Positions 19,321 through 31,545 are shown, numbered from the stretch's first letter. The stretch: 45,444 nt of DNA from Polysphondylium violaceum (GCA_000277445.1 AJWJ01000147.1:1-45444); one strand, 5' to 3'. Made by a program: numbers and translations. Notes: generated from the letters alone by a model not told the origin.

Positions 19321-20931
19321 ATGGAACCAATTATAGATATAGACGATTTAACTATCGATGGTATGTATCTGTAATTAACTTTTCAAAGCTATGAATATAT
19401 TTTAATTTATATTTATAATAATAGAGGAACCAACTATTGAAAGTAGTGGTAGCGAAGAAACATCGACTTCGACTCAATCCCCACTTTTTGGTATTTTGAT
19501 AGATCAAAGTATCTCTTTATTTGAAAAAGATAGATTGGATGAATCTTTAAATTGTGTCGATAAAGCTATATCCCTTGATAAGAATAGTCCCCAAGGATAT
19601 GCTCTTCGTGGTGATATTAATTTGATGATTATGTTTCCAAGCGAAGCATTAAAAGATTACAAGAAAGCTCTTTCTTTAGATAAAAATAACGTACAATTGT
19701 CTGAATATGTTAAATGGGTGACCGATATTATTGAGCCAAGTAAAAGTTCAATTCCAGAATCACTCTATACTCTTTCAATTGACCCAAATGTAAATAGTTA
19801 GAAATATATATTTTAATACTAGATTAATGATACTAACCATAATAATAATAGAACCATTTTTCAAATTATAGTTTATATTATGATACTCAAGAAAAGAAAT
19901 ACTTGGATGTATTGGAAAAAGTGAATCCTATTTTATATAAACTCTCCTTGTTAAATGACATGGATCCAAAGCAAGCAGTCGAAATCGTTTTAAAATACAT
20001 TGATGAGGAAGAGGAAAAAGAATTGGCTTCACCAACGTTTGATCATAATCCATCAAAGAAATATGTTGTTAAAGAAATCAACGGATACAAAAGAATCATA
20101 AAGCCACAGGTCAACGATAATTTGGATGAAATGTATAGCAAAGCTATGTCTTTGGCAGTTGCTTATGATCTTAAACTTGCATTCTCTATTGCCCAAAGAC
20201 AGCAAAAGCTAATTATCAATGGTGATATAAGATTCTATGAAATATTTCTTGTTGTCATCTTGCAAGATCAAAGTATTCCCAGACAAGAGGTGTTTGATTT
20301 CTTGGAAAAGTTTCTTAAATTTAGAAAAGATAACGGTAGCATTGGACTCACCCTCATTAAAGCTGGTCTCCTCATGGAGCTCAAGAGATACAAAGAAGCT
20401 TCTCAATTATATGGCAACCATGGTGCATATTTCATTTTGAGTCCCTTAAATCAATTTGAATTTAGACTCGAGAGAACCATTTTCATAACATCTGCTTTGA
20501 AAGCTTTTCATGGATACATTGGAGAACTCCAAAATCAACATCAAAACATTGACTACTCTAAATCCACATTCTCATCATTCTTTACAAAGAGAGAAACTGT
20601 CTTTATCAAACAATTTGGCACACCTACCAATCATGTAGATTTGATGTTTATTCTTCAAATGTTTAACAACCACATGATGGCATACAAAGAACTCATCAAG
20701 GATCAATACACTAAGCTTTCCGCAGAAGATGGTAAAGATTTGGTTGAGTTTGTAGAGAATAGATGTGATATTTTGATATGGGCATCAAAGTGTTGTGATG
20801 ATTTAGTTATTATTGAAAATGAAAAAAGAAATGGTACTAAAATTGATAATCCAGATTACAACTATGCCGATTCATTCAAAGTCCTCATTCAATGTTATGA
20901 TCAGCTTTATAATGAAACTTTTAATAATTAA
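19321..20931 (+). CDS. TPR-like repeat protein of unknown function
   Basis: Three exons: 19321..19360, 19425..19789, 19852..20931 (donors GTATGT and GTAAAT). The 494-residue reading is continuous across all joins. The N terminus is acidic (PIIDIDDLTI; then a Ser/Glu/Thr-rich segment). Residues about 40-110 look like two tetratricopeptide repeats: SISLFEKDRLDESLNCVDKA followed by ISLDKNSPQGYALRGDI, and PSEALKDYKKALSLDKN. The remainder is helical, with further weak TPR-like pairs (LIKAGLLMELKRYKEASQLY), and no enzyme motif. TPR proteins usually scaffold complexes; the partner is unknown. A second apparent stop in exon 2 (after VNS) is bypassed by splicing at GACCCAAAT|GTAAAT. The C-terminal VLIQCYDQLYNET is echoed in decayed DNA just downstream. 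Confidence 0.7.
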
Positions 20932-21205
20932 ATAAATTGGAATCCGAAATTTAAAAAAACATATCCATTCCTGCAATGAGTATCTTATGGTGATAGTGTA
21001 TTTGTAGTATTTCCTTCACTCTGTTTGAAGGTTTGTTAAACTATACTCTTTTTCGAGCATATCAGTAAAGTTTACGTTACCTTGCCAAACAAGAACACGA
21101 GGATCCCCAGCTCTTTGGCCAAGTTAGAACTAAACTAGTTTTGTCGTCTCTTGGTGCCGTGCAATACTTGGTATCCTTAGCAGAGGAGAGCAGCCAAAAC
21201 TATGA
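20932..21205. other. Spacer with possible decayed coding DNA
   Basis: Between the TPR-like stop and the relic. The interval 21100-21200 is relatively GC-rich and reads LSSLGAVQYLVSLAEESSQN in one frame, but it has stops on both sides and matches nothing I know. It may belong to the same decayed duplicate. Confidence 0.3.
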
Positions 21206-21352
21206 GAGCGAAAAGTGAAAGTGAAAATGAAGATGATCCAGCTACTTGGCAATGGTTTCAGAGAATCAGATCAAAGACAAAGCCTTCTTACATTAGTCAT
21301 CAAATGCTACACTCAACTATACAATGAAACTATTCAACAAGACAACAATTAA
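21206..21352 (+). pseudogene. Decayed partial copy of the TPR-like gene's 3' end
   Basis: An open stretch whose end reads LVIKCYTQLYNETIQQDNN and stops, closely matching the C terminus VLIQCYDQLYNETFNN of the TPR-like gene ending at 20931. No start codon or upstream domain of the parent can be followed in this frame. The DNA from about 21,000 is less AT-rich than normal spacer, as expected of former coding sequence. It is best read as the residue of a tandem duplication. An alternative is the last exon of a separate paralogue whose other exons I cannot find. Confidence 0.45.
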
Positions 21353-21422
21353 TCAGCACTAGAATCTAATAATAAAAGATACCTATTACCACTTTATTCT
21401 TATTATCATATTATATGATTGT

Positions 21423-22149
21423 TTATATATCTACAATAAGGTAAACTTCAGATTTATCTTGAGCCTCTTTGATCTCCATACAAGAGTATGTAATAGCTTT
21501 AATTTCGGTGCCTGTTGTGTGTTTTGATTTATCCAACTCAATGCCTTTGGCACGGGCTTCGATGGTAAATGATTCTCTGTCAATGGATAGGATCTCAATC
21601 TCTTTGAAAATTGAAAACTCTGTATTAAAAATAAACAAACACTCGTCCATATAGGCAAACAACAATGAGTCCATATCATGTCCTGAGACTTTGATTTCAT
21701 GGGTAACTGCACTATCATCCATTTCAACTGTATCTAATTCAACCATATAATGCATCATTGCCAATGCCATTTGTTCAAATGATTCTTTTAAATCTTTACC
21801 CCCTATATTCATACGAACTATTAATATCTATTTCTTTGTATATCTATCTTATCTCTTTGTCTATCTAAACGATCTCTTTATTCAGGTCAATTCAATACCT
21901 ACATGTATGCTATGGTGTTGTTTGTGTGTTTGTATTTTATAGAATGATGAATTGATTAGATGATGACGAGTTTAATGATAGAGTAAGATTTAGATTTAAA
22001 TACAAACAAACATAATATCAGCGGTGTGATCTAAATCTAAGTACAGGGTAAACAGGAGTAATGTATATTAATAAGTGTGTTGTTTATCAAGAGTATAATT
22101 GTATACTTAACATACATTCAAAGTTACATAATTGACCGAGATTACCCAT
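21423..22149 (-). CDS. zbtb8os: Archease (tRNA-splicing ligase cofactor)
   Basis: Archease activates the RtcB RNA ligase in tRNA exon joining and the unfolded-protein mRNA splice. I reconstruct three exons: 22149..22116 (MGNLGQLCNFE plus T), 22036..22004 (33 nt: the rest of Tyr, LDHTADIMFV, plus T), and 21802..21423. All joins keep frame and restore the family signature FEYLDHTADIMFVWGKDLKE (animals: YEYLDHTADVQLHAWGDTLEE). The 148-residue product has the Asp of DHTAD that binds metal, SLLFAYMDECLFIF, and the C-terminal GTEIKAITYSCMEI ending in VYLIVDI. The N-terminal sequence before the signature is shorter than in animals. The start at 22149 gives an 11-residue first exon; the microexon makes this gene easy to misannotate. 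Confidence 0.85.
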
Positions 22150-22483
22150 CTTTGTCTTGTTATATTTATATATTTATTGGTATAGTTAAAATAAATAAAT
22201 GATGAACACGATAAATTTTCCAAGAAAATAAAAAAGCATTGAAAAATTAAAAAAAAAACAAAAAAAAAGAAACATTTTATTTTTATTTATCTTCAAAGTA
22301 AAGATAGCTGGCCTATTAGAGAAGGTAACACACATCATAGTTTACACCAAAGTATAGTTTATACTTGATTATTTTATTTAAATACATACAAATAGATATC
22401 TCTCTCTCTCTGTGTTACACACAGCACCGGCATTCTCTCTATCTCCATAACAACAAGAACAACATCTTATATTTATATACATA
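22150..22483. promoter_or_regulatory. Divergent promoter shared by archease and BRCA2
   Basis: A 334-base spacer between two divergent start codons. It contains A runs near 22250-22272, a CT dinucleotide run (about 22398-22412) and CA-rich leader DNA ahead of the + strand gene. Shared control is inferred from spacing only. Confidence 0.45.
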
Positions 22484-25400
22484 ATGTCGAATAAAAGAGT
22501 GTTATCTAGTATTAGCAATCCATCTTCCAACGAGGATGAAGATTATAGCTTTGAAGACGATGGTGATGATCATGATCAAGGTAGTGGTAGTGGTGGTGGC
22601 GGTGGTGATGCTGATATAGAACCAAACATCAATGATAATAGTAATAGTAATAACAACAATGATAGGGTTAATAGCTATAGTCCACCTCCATCAAGTTCAA
22701 AAAAACTTAAACTTACACCCGAAAACAACAAATCAGTATCACAACAACAGCAACCAAAAGGTAGCTCTATACCTTTTAGAGCAGATCAACCGATGATGAT
22801 GGGTTTTTCAAGTGGTAATAATATAGGTGTAAATGGTTTTGGAACAGCATCAATGGGTGGTTTTACAACTGGAAACAATAATGCGCCACCAGCAACTACA
22901 GGATTTATGGGATTTACAAAAAGTGGAGGTCAGGCTATTGTATTTAGCGAGGAGCAATTAGAAATTCAAAGGAAATATGCAGCAATGGTTTTTGGAGATG
23001 AAGATGATGAAAAGTTTTTCCAGGAAAAGAAAGCTGCCTCTGCTTCTGCAACAACCAAGATAACTCCGAAAAACAATACTTTTATACCACCGGTCGCAAA
23101 CAACAATAATAATCAAAGTAAACCAAACAACAATATCAACAATACTATCAACAGTAGTAATAGCAATATAGCACCCTCTACACCAACTAAATCAATACCA
23201 CAAAATACAGAAACCTCACCGACACTCACACCATCGAAACCTAAAGTAAATGTATCGAAGAAAGGATTCATTTACAACGCACCAAAGAAAGGATTTATAA
23301 CACCTTCAAAGGCAAATATTGCAAACAACACCGCAACAACAACTACAACTACAACGATAACTACTACATCAAACTTGTCTCCAACCTATACACCATCAGC
23401 AGCACAGCAACAGCCCCCTACAACACCAACACCAACACCACTAAATCAAAGTAAACCTTTATCTCTATCATCACCAATCAAAACAAACACTACACCATCT
23501 AAACTATCAATATCTAAACCTGCAACTAAAAAATATCCACAATTCAAAGCACCCGCAAAGATTAATCAAGACGACGATAATAATAGCAATAAAACAACAC
23601 CTCTAAAAATGAAACTAAATTCAACAACAACAAAAGCTATAGCATCTAAATCAACTATAACAACAAAAACAATTAAAAATAACAATGGTAAATTAGAATT
23701 AAAAGAATTGGGTAAACCTTTTGCAGTATCACCAAATAGATTAGTTAGAAATGAAGTCATTCAAGTCAACAGGGACAATTCTATTGATTTTAAATTTGAA
23801 AATAGTTTTCAATTCAAGGATATCAAATCTAAACTTGTTGGTGTTCAAGATATTTACATTTATTTCTTGAAACAAAAAGATATCAAACAAGATTTTCTCA
23901 CTGAAGAGTGGTTACAAAATCATTTTTGTTGGGTAGTTTGGAAATTAGCCGCAATGGAAAAAGCATTTCCAAAAGAGTTTGGAGGCAATCGTCTAACATT
24001 ATCAAATACCATTAAGCAACTCCAATCTCGATATGAAAGAGAGTATCTAAATGCAAGTAAATCAATTTTAAAGAAAATCTATCAAAGAGATGATTCCTCT
24101 GAAAAGCATATGGTCTTGTGTGTATCAAAGATATTTGATCCCATAGAAAAGAAGGGGGAAGAGGGTCACAGTGAAGGTGAACAAGATAATGTGGCTGATG
24201 GTCAACAACAACAGCAAAATGAAGATGGATCAAGTAATAACAATAACAATAATAATAATAGCAACAATAGTAATAATTTAGCAGCAACAATGATTGAACT
24301 AACTGATGGATGGTATTCAATCAAAGCTTTATTGGATCCTCATTTAACACACTGTTTAAAACAGAAAAAGATATTTGTTGGACAAAAACTCCGTATTCAA
24401 AATGCAAAAATTTTTGGTGAAGAAAAAGGTGTTTATCCATTGGACGATGAAGCAAAGAATGTTTATATTAAAATATTTGCAAATTCAACACGTAGATGTC
24501 AATGGTATGAAAAACTTGGAGAACAAAAAACCTCTTGTTTTCCAATTACTCTTAAATCTGTTATTCCAGGTGGTGGTCCAATATCTTGCGTTAATGTAAA
24601 AATATTGGTATGTATTCTCTAGCTATATAGAAAGAGACACTCTTGATCAATCAAATCTTTTATATCATATTCTAACATATTAAATATATTTATCTATATA
24701 GAAAGTATACCCATTAATATACAAAGAAACCAGTCATGGAGAAGATAATTCAAAACATATAGTCACTAGAAGTCAAGCTGAAGAAGATATAATTCAAAAA
24801 CAATTTGAAACCAAGCTTTCAAATGCTTATGAAAAAAAAGTAGATCAAATCATAAAAGATTATGAAAAAGAAAACGGCGGTAATTTAACAAAGAATGGTA
24901 AAAAGAAACAAAGCCATACATCTATACGTAATTTGTCAAACATTAGAGATGGCTCTACACTCTATCAACACTATAACAATGTTTTGGATCAATATGGTTT
25001 TATTGAATGTCTAGACAATGAACAAAAAGAAATTCTTTCTGGTTATATAGAAAAAGAAGAAGTATCGAAAAAACAAAGAATTGAAGACCAAATCAAAGAG
25101 GAAATGGATTCAAATCCTAATCTTAAACCTAGAGATGTCAAACCAGTTTTAAAGATTAAAGTAATGGATTTACTTGGAGGAAATCATTCAAATGTAATGG
25201 AAAATGATGTTCAAAATAGTGACACTAGTGGTAGCAATAATGGTAATGACAAAAAACCATCAAATGATATTCCCATTTTTACATCAAAATCAAGTACATC
25301 TGAAAAATATACAAGTGGATCTAGATTTGTAGTTTTTGATCCCTTACCTCCACTAGAATCTGAAAATACCAAATCAAGTCATCACAACAACAATCATAAT

Positions 25401-26422
25401 AACAATAGTAGTAATTTACCACCAACATTGATCAGTGAAAATATAAAACCAGCGGGCGAAACCATGTTGACAATAACATCACCACCAATGCAAATCGTGG
25501 ATGAACTCAAGGAATCGTTGCATTTAAAGATTTATAACCTTAATCCTAAAATTATGACCTACTCACCTTCAATCCAAATATATAGACAAAAGGGGTCATT
25601 TTCGATAGCCCATCTTTCTAGTGGAAACAAAACTCAGTATGTTCCAATGATGGACACAAATGGCGGTAAAAGCAGTACCAACAATGGTACAAACACTAGT
25701 GGTGGCGGCCAGAATAATATTGAAATTAATAATTTTGATTATTATTTAAATCAAAAACCAAGTACAGAAGAAATAGATATTGTTGGTGTTGTTCTTTATG
25801 TTGGACCATCTGAAGTGATTGAATCCCCAACTGCTAGTGGAAAAAGAATAGAATCCACACGAACAGTATTTCTTTTAGACTCTAGTGGATTTACTGCCAG
25901 AGTTCATTTATCAAATGTCTCTTGGTCCACTGGAGTTGTGAATAATAATAATCTTTTGGACCATACTATTTATTTTCCACTTAGAGATGGTTTTACAATT
26001 GATGAACATTTATCTACTACTAAAAAACCATCTATATCAACAAATCAAAGACGATTACTCACTTTAATGAAAGACGTAAATACTTTAAACCAATACCCCA
26101 TTGTTTATATCTCAAATATTCATTATTCTGGATTAGACAACTCTTCAGATATGCTTGTATTTTCTGGAAAGGAATCTATTAATATTTCAACTCTACCTAA
26201 ATCTAAAAATGTTATCAATAGTTTTAATACTATTAATAATTGGCTTAAATCGTAGGTATAATTATTTTAATTAAAAATTATTACAAATACTAATGCTATT
26301 ATTTTAGATCCCCAGGCTTATATTATTTTTATAGTAAAAAGATAAATTCATTAATTAATAATAGCAATATTAATAATAATCAAAATAATCAACATAATAT
26401 TAATAATAATAATAACAATAAC

Positions 26423-26507
<85 letters not shown>

Positions 26508-26662
26508 TTAATGAAAATAATAATAATCAAAATAATAACAATAATAATGAAGATGAAGATAATACAGATTATATTTTTGATCAAGATGAAGATTTATGTC
26601 CAACACAAACTTTGGAAACTCCTAGATCTGATACTCAATCAAACTTTAATTATGAGTTTTAA
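22484..26662 (+). CDS. brca2: BRCA2 homologue, homologous-recombination mediator
   Basis: Loads Rad51 on single-stranded DNA at breaks. Three exons: 22484..24607, 24702..26251, 26308..26662 (donors GTATGT and GTAGGT); 1342 residues. The diagnostic BRCA2 helical domain is CWVVWKLAAMEKAFPKEF (about residue 480), followed by an OB fold with LKKIYQRDDSSEKHMVLCVS, IELTDGWYSIKALLDPHL, VGQKLRIQNAK and IKIFANSTRRCQWYEKLG, running across the splice into KVYPLIYKET. A second OB-like region lies in exon 2 (IDIVGVVLYVGPSE, RTVFLLDSSGFTARVHLSN). The N terminus is Ser/Asn/Thr-rich with a single BRC-like motif, GFTKSGGQAIVFSEEQLEIQ (about 140-160). Exon 3 encodes a long poly-Asn run and an acidic tail ending SDTQSNFNYEF. 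Exon 3 was added because splicing at TC|GTAGGT reads through an apparent stop and keeps frame. Confidence 0.9.
26399..26506 (+). repeat. (AAT)n trinucleotide repeat within the BRCA2 last exon
   Basis: A nearly pure AAT/AAC repeat that encodes poly-asparagine in the deduced exon 3 frame, a common feature of dictyostelid genes and probably length-variable. Confidence 0.85.
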
Positions 26663-26926
26663 ATCATTAAACCATTCACTTTGGAAGAGTATGGTAAATG
26701 ATTTTTTAATCATGTAGATATATAAAATAATTAATTAAATTTAGTTTGATTCATATTAAAATAATAAAGACGACTAGTATTTAAATATATATTTTCAGAA
26801 TTAAAATTATTTAAAAAATAATTAAAATTTATTTCGAACTATTGCAATTAGCAATTATTGATTCTATTGAAATCGATTAGGTTTGTTATATATGTTTTTA
26901 AAAAAGTAATATTAAAATTTGAGCAA
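26663..26926. other. Convergent 3' spacer, BRCA2 / RGS genes
   Basis: Very AT-rich DNA between two convergent stops; nothing recognised. Confidence 0.4.
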
Positions 26927-28061
26927 TTATACTTTGAAAGTTTTAGATTTTAAAAATTCACCCAAAGAATTTTCAATCATCATTTGTTCGAGTTCTTCTT
27001 GAATATCATTAAAAAGGTTACAACATTTTGAGAAACCAAATTGAATATTTTTTCGATCAAACTCTTCAAATTCACCATCGCTACTACTACTATCACTTCC
27101 TGTTGAGCCTCTATTGTTTTTTTTATTTGAAGTTGCTGTTGCGGCAGATGTTCCAAAAATTACAACAAATGAATCATCAGATGAAGAGGAAATAGAAGAG
27201 GAAAGATTACTCTCTGAAAGAGATTTCTCTTGTAAATTAATACTAGAGGTGGTTCTGTTGAGTGTAGACTCACCAATGTTGCCGTTGTTGTCTGTGAAAA
27301 TATTTGAAAGGCTTGATTTTGATATTAAATTTCTAAATCTTAATTTCTTTTTTCTCTTTGGAAAAGTTTCAGATTGAGAATTTGTTGATGTTACACCAAT
27401 GGAATTAATTGTACTACTTGTAATTGGAGTTGATAAGGTTGATAAACTTGATTCTGGTGTATCTAAAAGAATAAATGTATTTTTTAATGTTTCCTTTAAT
27501 CTATCCTTTTGTTTACCATATATATTTATTTCATATCTAGAATTATCACTTATAAACTATATGTTTTAAAACAATTATATTAATACGAGATATAAAACAA
27601 TGATAATAATAATTCAACTTACCAATGAATAAATTTCTTCTGCGAATATATACATATCATAAGCCGAGCCATTTCTTTTTTTTAAATTTTTCTATAGCTT
27701 CCCAACATAAAAGATTTTCAACACAATATTGAGTACTTAAAAAATCATAAAAGGCCGATCTTTTTTTTGTAAAAAAAAAATGGAATTTAATATATACAAC
27801 TTATAAACTAAAACTAAAACTAAAATATTAATATTACCTTAAGTCTTTATCTTGAATTATTTCAATCAATTTTGATTTTGATGATTTTTGATTTCCACTG
27901 CTATTTGTATTATAAAATTTAAGGGAAATAGTATCCATTTTCCCTTTGTTTTTCAATATTCCACTATGAGTATTACTACTACTATTGTTATCAAAAAAAG
28001 ATTCGTGATTATTTTTAATGTTAATATATTTTTCTACAAAACTTTTTGATTTTGTTGTCAT
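26927..28061 (-). CDS. RGS-domain protein, with a probable one-base homopolymer frameshift
   Basis: Predicted regulator of heterotrimeric G-protein signalling (GTPase activator for G-alpha). Reconstructed exons: 28061..27838, 27759..27623, 27556..26927. The RGS fold is recognised from DKDLRSAFYDFLSTQYCVEN followed by LLCWEAIEKFKK in exon 2, then AYDMYIFAEEIYS, NSRYEINIYGKQKDRLKETL and, far downstream, FNDIQEELEQMMIENSLGEF followed by LKSKTFKV at the end. About 130 Ser/Asn/Thr-rich residues (from LDTPESSLSTLS to the poly-Ser/Asp region) are inserted inside the domain, before its last helices. Exon 2 has one base too many at an A8 run (near 27677-27684): the reading before it and the reading after it, which joins exon 3, are offset by one. 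A sequencing or assembly error is likelier than real loss, since all other exons are open and the splice phases otherwise agree. Length would be about 329 residues. Confidence 0.72.
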
Positions 28062-31000
28062 GGTATTATTTTTAAAAATAAATAAACAATTAAAATAAAT
28101 AATAATAATCACAAACGGACACACACAAGAGATCTATATACATATAAAATAAATATATTTGTTGATGATGTATTATTTTAAACGGAAAAAAAAACAAAAA
28201 ATAAACAGCACCACATAAATTATTATTAATTATGGAAAATAAATAATGATAAACAAACAAAACAAATATAAATAAAAATAACTATCTTTTTTTGGATTTT
28301 ATACAAAAAAAGTTGAAATAGAGGAAAAAGTAGAAATGGGGGTTGGTGTGGTGGTGGGTGGAAAGAAAAAAGTTTGAAATTGGTGAAATTAAATTCATAT
28401 CATAAAAGTAATGAGATAAAGATATTCTTAAAATGGGGGTGTGGTAATGTAATGTTCTAATATGTATAAAAAATCAATGGGGTTAAACAAAACTCACACA
28501 CAAACATTTAAGTTGGCTATTTAAAAATGGTTTAAATAAAAAATGTCATAGAGTAGTAATTACTCTTATTCGTATAAAAGTGATGTTAAAGTAGTGGTGG
28601 AATTATAATATTGTTTGTTGTAAGTGTGTGTGGGTTTTGATAAGATGTTTAGATTCTATTCTTTTTTTTTTTTTTTTATCTTTTACACACACATTGTGTG
28701 TAAGTTAAATTTTTACATTTATAAAAGTTATCTATATATATGTAGAAACCAATAATGTATGTGTTGATTGGATTATTTTAAAGAAAAAATAAAAATAAAT
28801 CAATTGACCCACTATTGAATCTAATACAATAGTTGGAGGGCACCAAAACAAAATATTTACATGGTGGTGGTAATTGAATAGAGATAAAAAGAGAGAAATA
28901 ATCAACTCTTTTATAAAAGAGATGGTGTGTGGTGGTGGTGGTGATGGAAATGAATAAATCCAAACTGATTAAATTTTAAAGAGTTTGAATAATAAATCAG
29001 AGTTTATAAATAAAATTATTCACCCACCACCCCTCGATTTCGAATTTTATATTTTAATATCAACACCACCCCTCTTTACCCTTTTTTAAACAAAATAGGG
29101 TGTATTGATGAATTCATATATAGATATTAGATACACAAGTTCACAATTAATAAAAAATAAAAATAAAAAAAACATTTATAATTATTATTTTCGATTAATC
29201 AGATGGGTGGTGAACAAAGATAGTAAATGAATATAAAAATTATTTTGGAGAATTTCAGACACAGAATATTTATATGATAATTTTTTTTTTCTTTAACTTT
29301 AAATATCGAGTGTGTGAAGATAAAAAAATCAAATTCATTTCCTACTTACTATCTACTGATGATAAACATATTTAATATCTTGGTAAGGAAAAGTACAAAC
29401 AGAAAATAGTATTTGGTTTTGTATAGAATAGGAATCCGACACACAAATAGAAACAACTTTGGTAAAAATGTATTTATAGTGGGTTGTGATTTTTTTTGTT
29501 TTTTTTTTTTTGATAAGCAATTTGATTTAAAAATAGATTGTGGTGATTTCAATCTTGATTTAGGTATGATGATGATGAAATGATGTTGGTGATTGTTATT
29601 TCAGTATAACACACGCGGGGGAAAAAAATAAAAAAAGTATAGAGTATTGAGGTTATTGTGTTGAGAGAGGAAAAAGTAAGTGTGGTGTGGGTGGTGATGA
29701 AATGATGGTTGATGATAGAGATGGTAATGTGGGGTGGGTTATGATGTCGATAATGATGGATCTAAGGATACGATAAAAATACTTGTGCAAGAAAAAAATA
29801 CAAGGAGGGAGTGTGATAATTTAATGTAATATATGTGTATGTATGAGGAAGAGAGGATAATACAAATTTCAATTTGTGTGTGATGTCGGACAATAAATAA
29901 ATAATACAAGTAACTACACAATGACAAAATGAATGTTAATCATTTGAAAAACAACAACACAAACAAATTCTATGTTTTTGGAGGAAAAAAAGAGAAAAAA
30001 TTGATATTTAAATTTATTGCCAGCAGATACATGGGTGATACACAAAAGTGGATTCAGTATTTTTAAATTAATTGAAACTAGTTTCTATGGTGTGTGTTTA
30101 ATATATATGATATGAAGATCAAATCAAATCACATGAGATGATAATAATAATAACAGCTCAACCAGTACCCCATTACACACATATCGCAAGAGGGTATAAT
30201 TAAACTGGATTTCTGTTGTGATATGAAATAAGAATAGAACATAATGTGGTGGTATCATATCTCGCGAATAGAAACTCGTAAAAGAGTAAACAGGGTGGGT
30301 GAGATGTTTTTGGAGGGTATCTGTTGTGTGTGAGTGAAGAGATGTTTTTCGCGTATTAAACTTCATCAGATGGTGGATGTTTGGGTTTTTTTTTTTTTCC
30401 ACCATAGTATTATATGAAACACCCCCATACTGTTTTTATAAAATATGACCAATAAAATTTCACCACAAGTTGTTGCTGTTCTTTTTTTACCCCGTGCAAA
30501 AATAACAATGAAAAAATCACCACACACACACACAAACAAAATAATCAAGTACAATAACTGTACCTATGTATGAATTTACACATGCATATCACCATTATGA
30601 TCATAAAAACACATTGCAATCTACTACTACTACTACTCTTTCCTTTACAGTGATTACAGCAAACAAAGACAATACACCATAATGATGTTTATTTTTACCT
30701 CTAACAAAACACTATTTATCTTTACAATCTACTTTGACAATTTATATAAATTGCCCAATGGTATGTAATTTAGTTGTGAGATTAATACACAAACATCATC
30801 ATCATATCCTATCATATATACACCACCATACACATAATTGGATTATTCCAAGTATTGAAAATATGTTAAATAAACAAGAAATCACGTCTGATTGGCAAAG
30901 TTGGCCAAGAATTTAAGAGTATTACCTTTTTTATAATATGATTTCTTTATTTTAATAAATTTAAAATAGGTGGTGTGTCACTGTATTTGTCGACAACATT

Positions 31001-31336
31001 TAAACAAATAATATTAAGTTGAAATGAAAAATAAAAAGTAAATAAAAAGTAAATAAAAAGAAAAGAAAAAGCAAATAAATAGTAAAGTACAGTGTATCAT
31101 GGGTGACCAAACCAATACATTTACATACAGGCAATTGTAGTATTTACTTTTTTTTTTTTTTTTTTCCTTTTTTTGTATCGGGATATAAACAAGTCCTCCA
31201 ATCTACCCTCTATTGGAATATTATTTGTTAAAAGAGTTGATTGGATTATCGGAAAAGTAAAATTTATTTCCCAACACAACAAACAAAGCAACAACCAGAA
31301 AAAACACAAAATTAATAAATATGTGGTTTTTTTTCA

Positions 31337-31545
31337 AATTTTCTAGAAACCTGTGGGTCTGGCAGCCTTGTCTTTATATGGTGGCGTGCGTAGAAAAAAT
31401 TAAATTTCAAAAAAAAAAAATTAAAGAAAATTCCTATATTTGGCCTCCACATATTACCCTTTTTTTCAAAAAAAAGGGTTCTAAAAAAAAAAAGATCTTG
31501 CGAGGTGATCCTAAATTTAGCCACTTGTAAAGATGAAAGGGTGTA
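31337..31545. other. G+C-enriched patch with strong hairpins, possible RNA gene
   Basis: Within AT-rich spacer, GAAACCTGTGGGTCTGGCAG (from about 31346) and GTGGCGTGCG (about 31381) form a balanced-composition island. It is followed by a perfect hairpin with 11-bp arms (31456-31466 and 31469-31479, two-base loop) and a second GC patch, TCTTGCGAGGTGATCC (about 31496-31511). I recognise no known RNA family (not U1-U6, SRP or tRNA). Confidence 0.3.

Noticed and set aside
26351-26584. Poly-Ile open frame opposite the BRCA2 last exon
   Set aside because: It is the antisense reading of the AAT repeat.
30643-30672. TTACAGTGATTACAGCAA, reminiscent of the CCTTACAGCAA motif of dictyostelid class I RNAs
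   Set aside because: Only 9 of 11 positions match, with no convincing terminal stem or upstream promoter element; recorded as a near miss.
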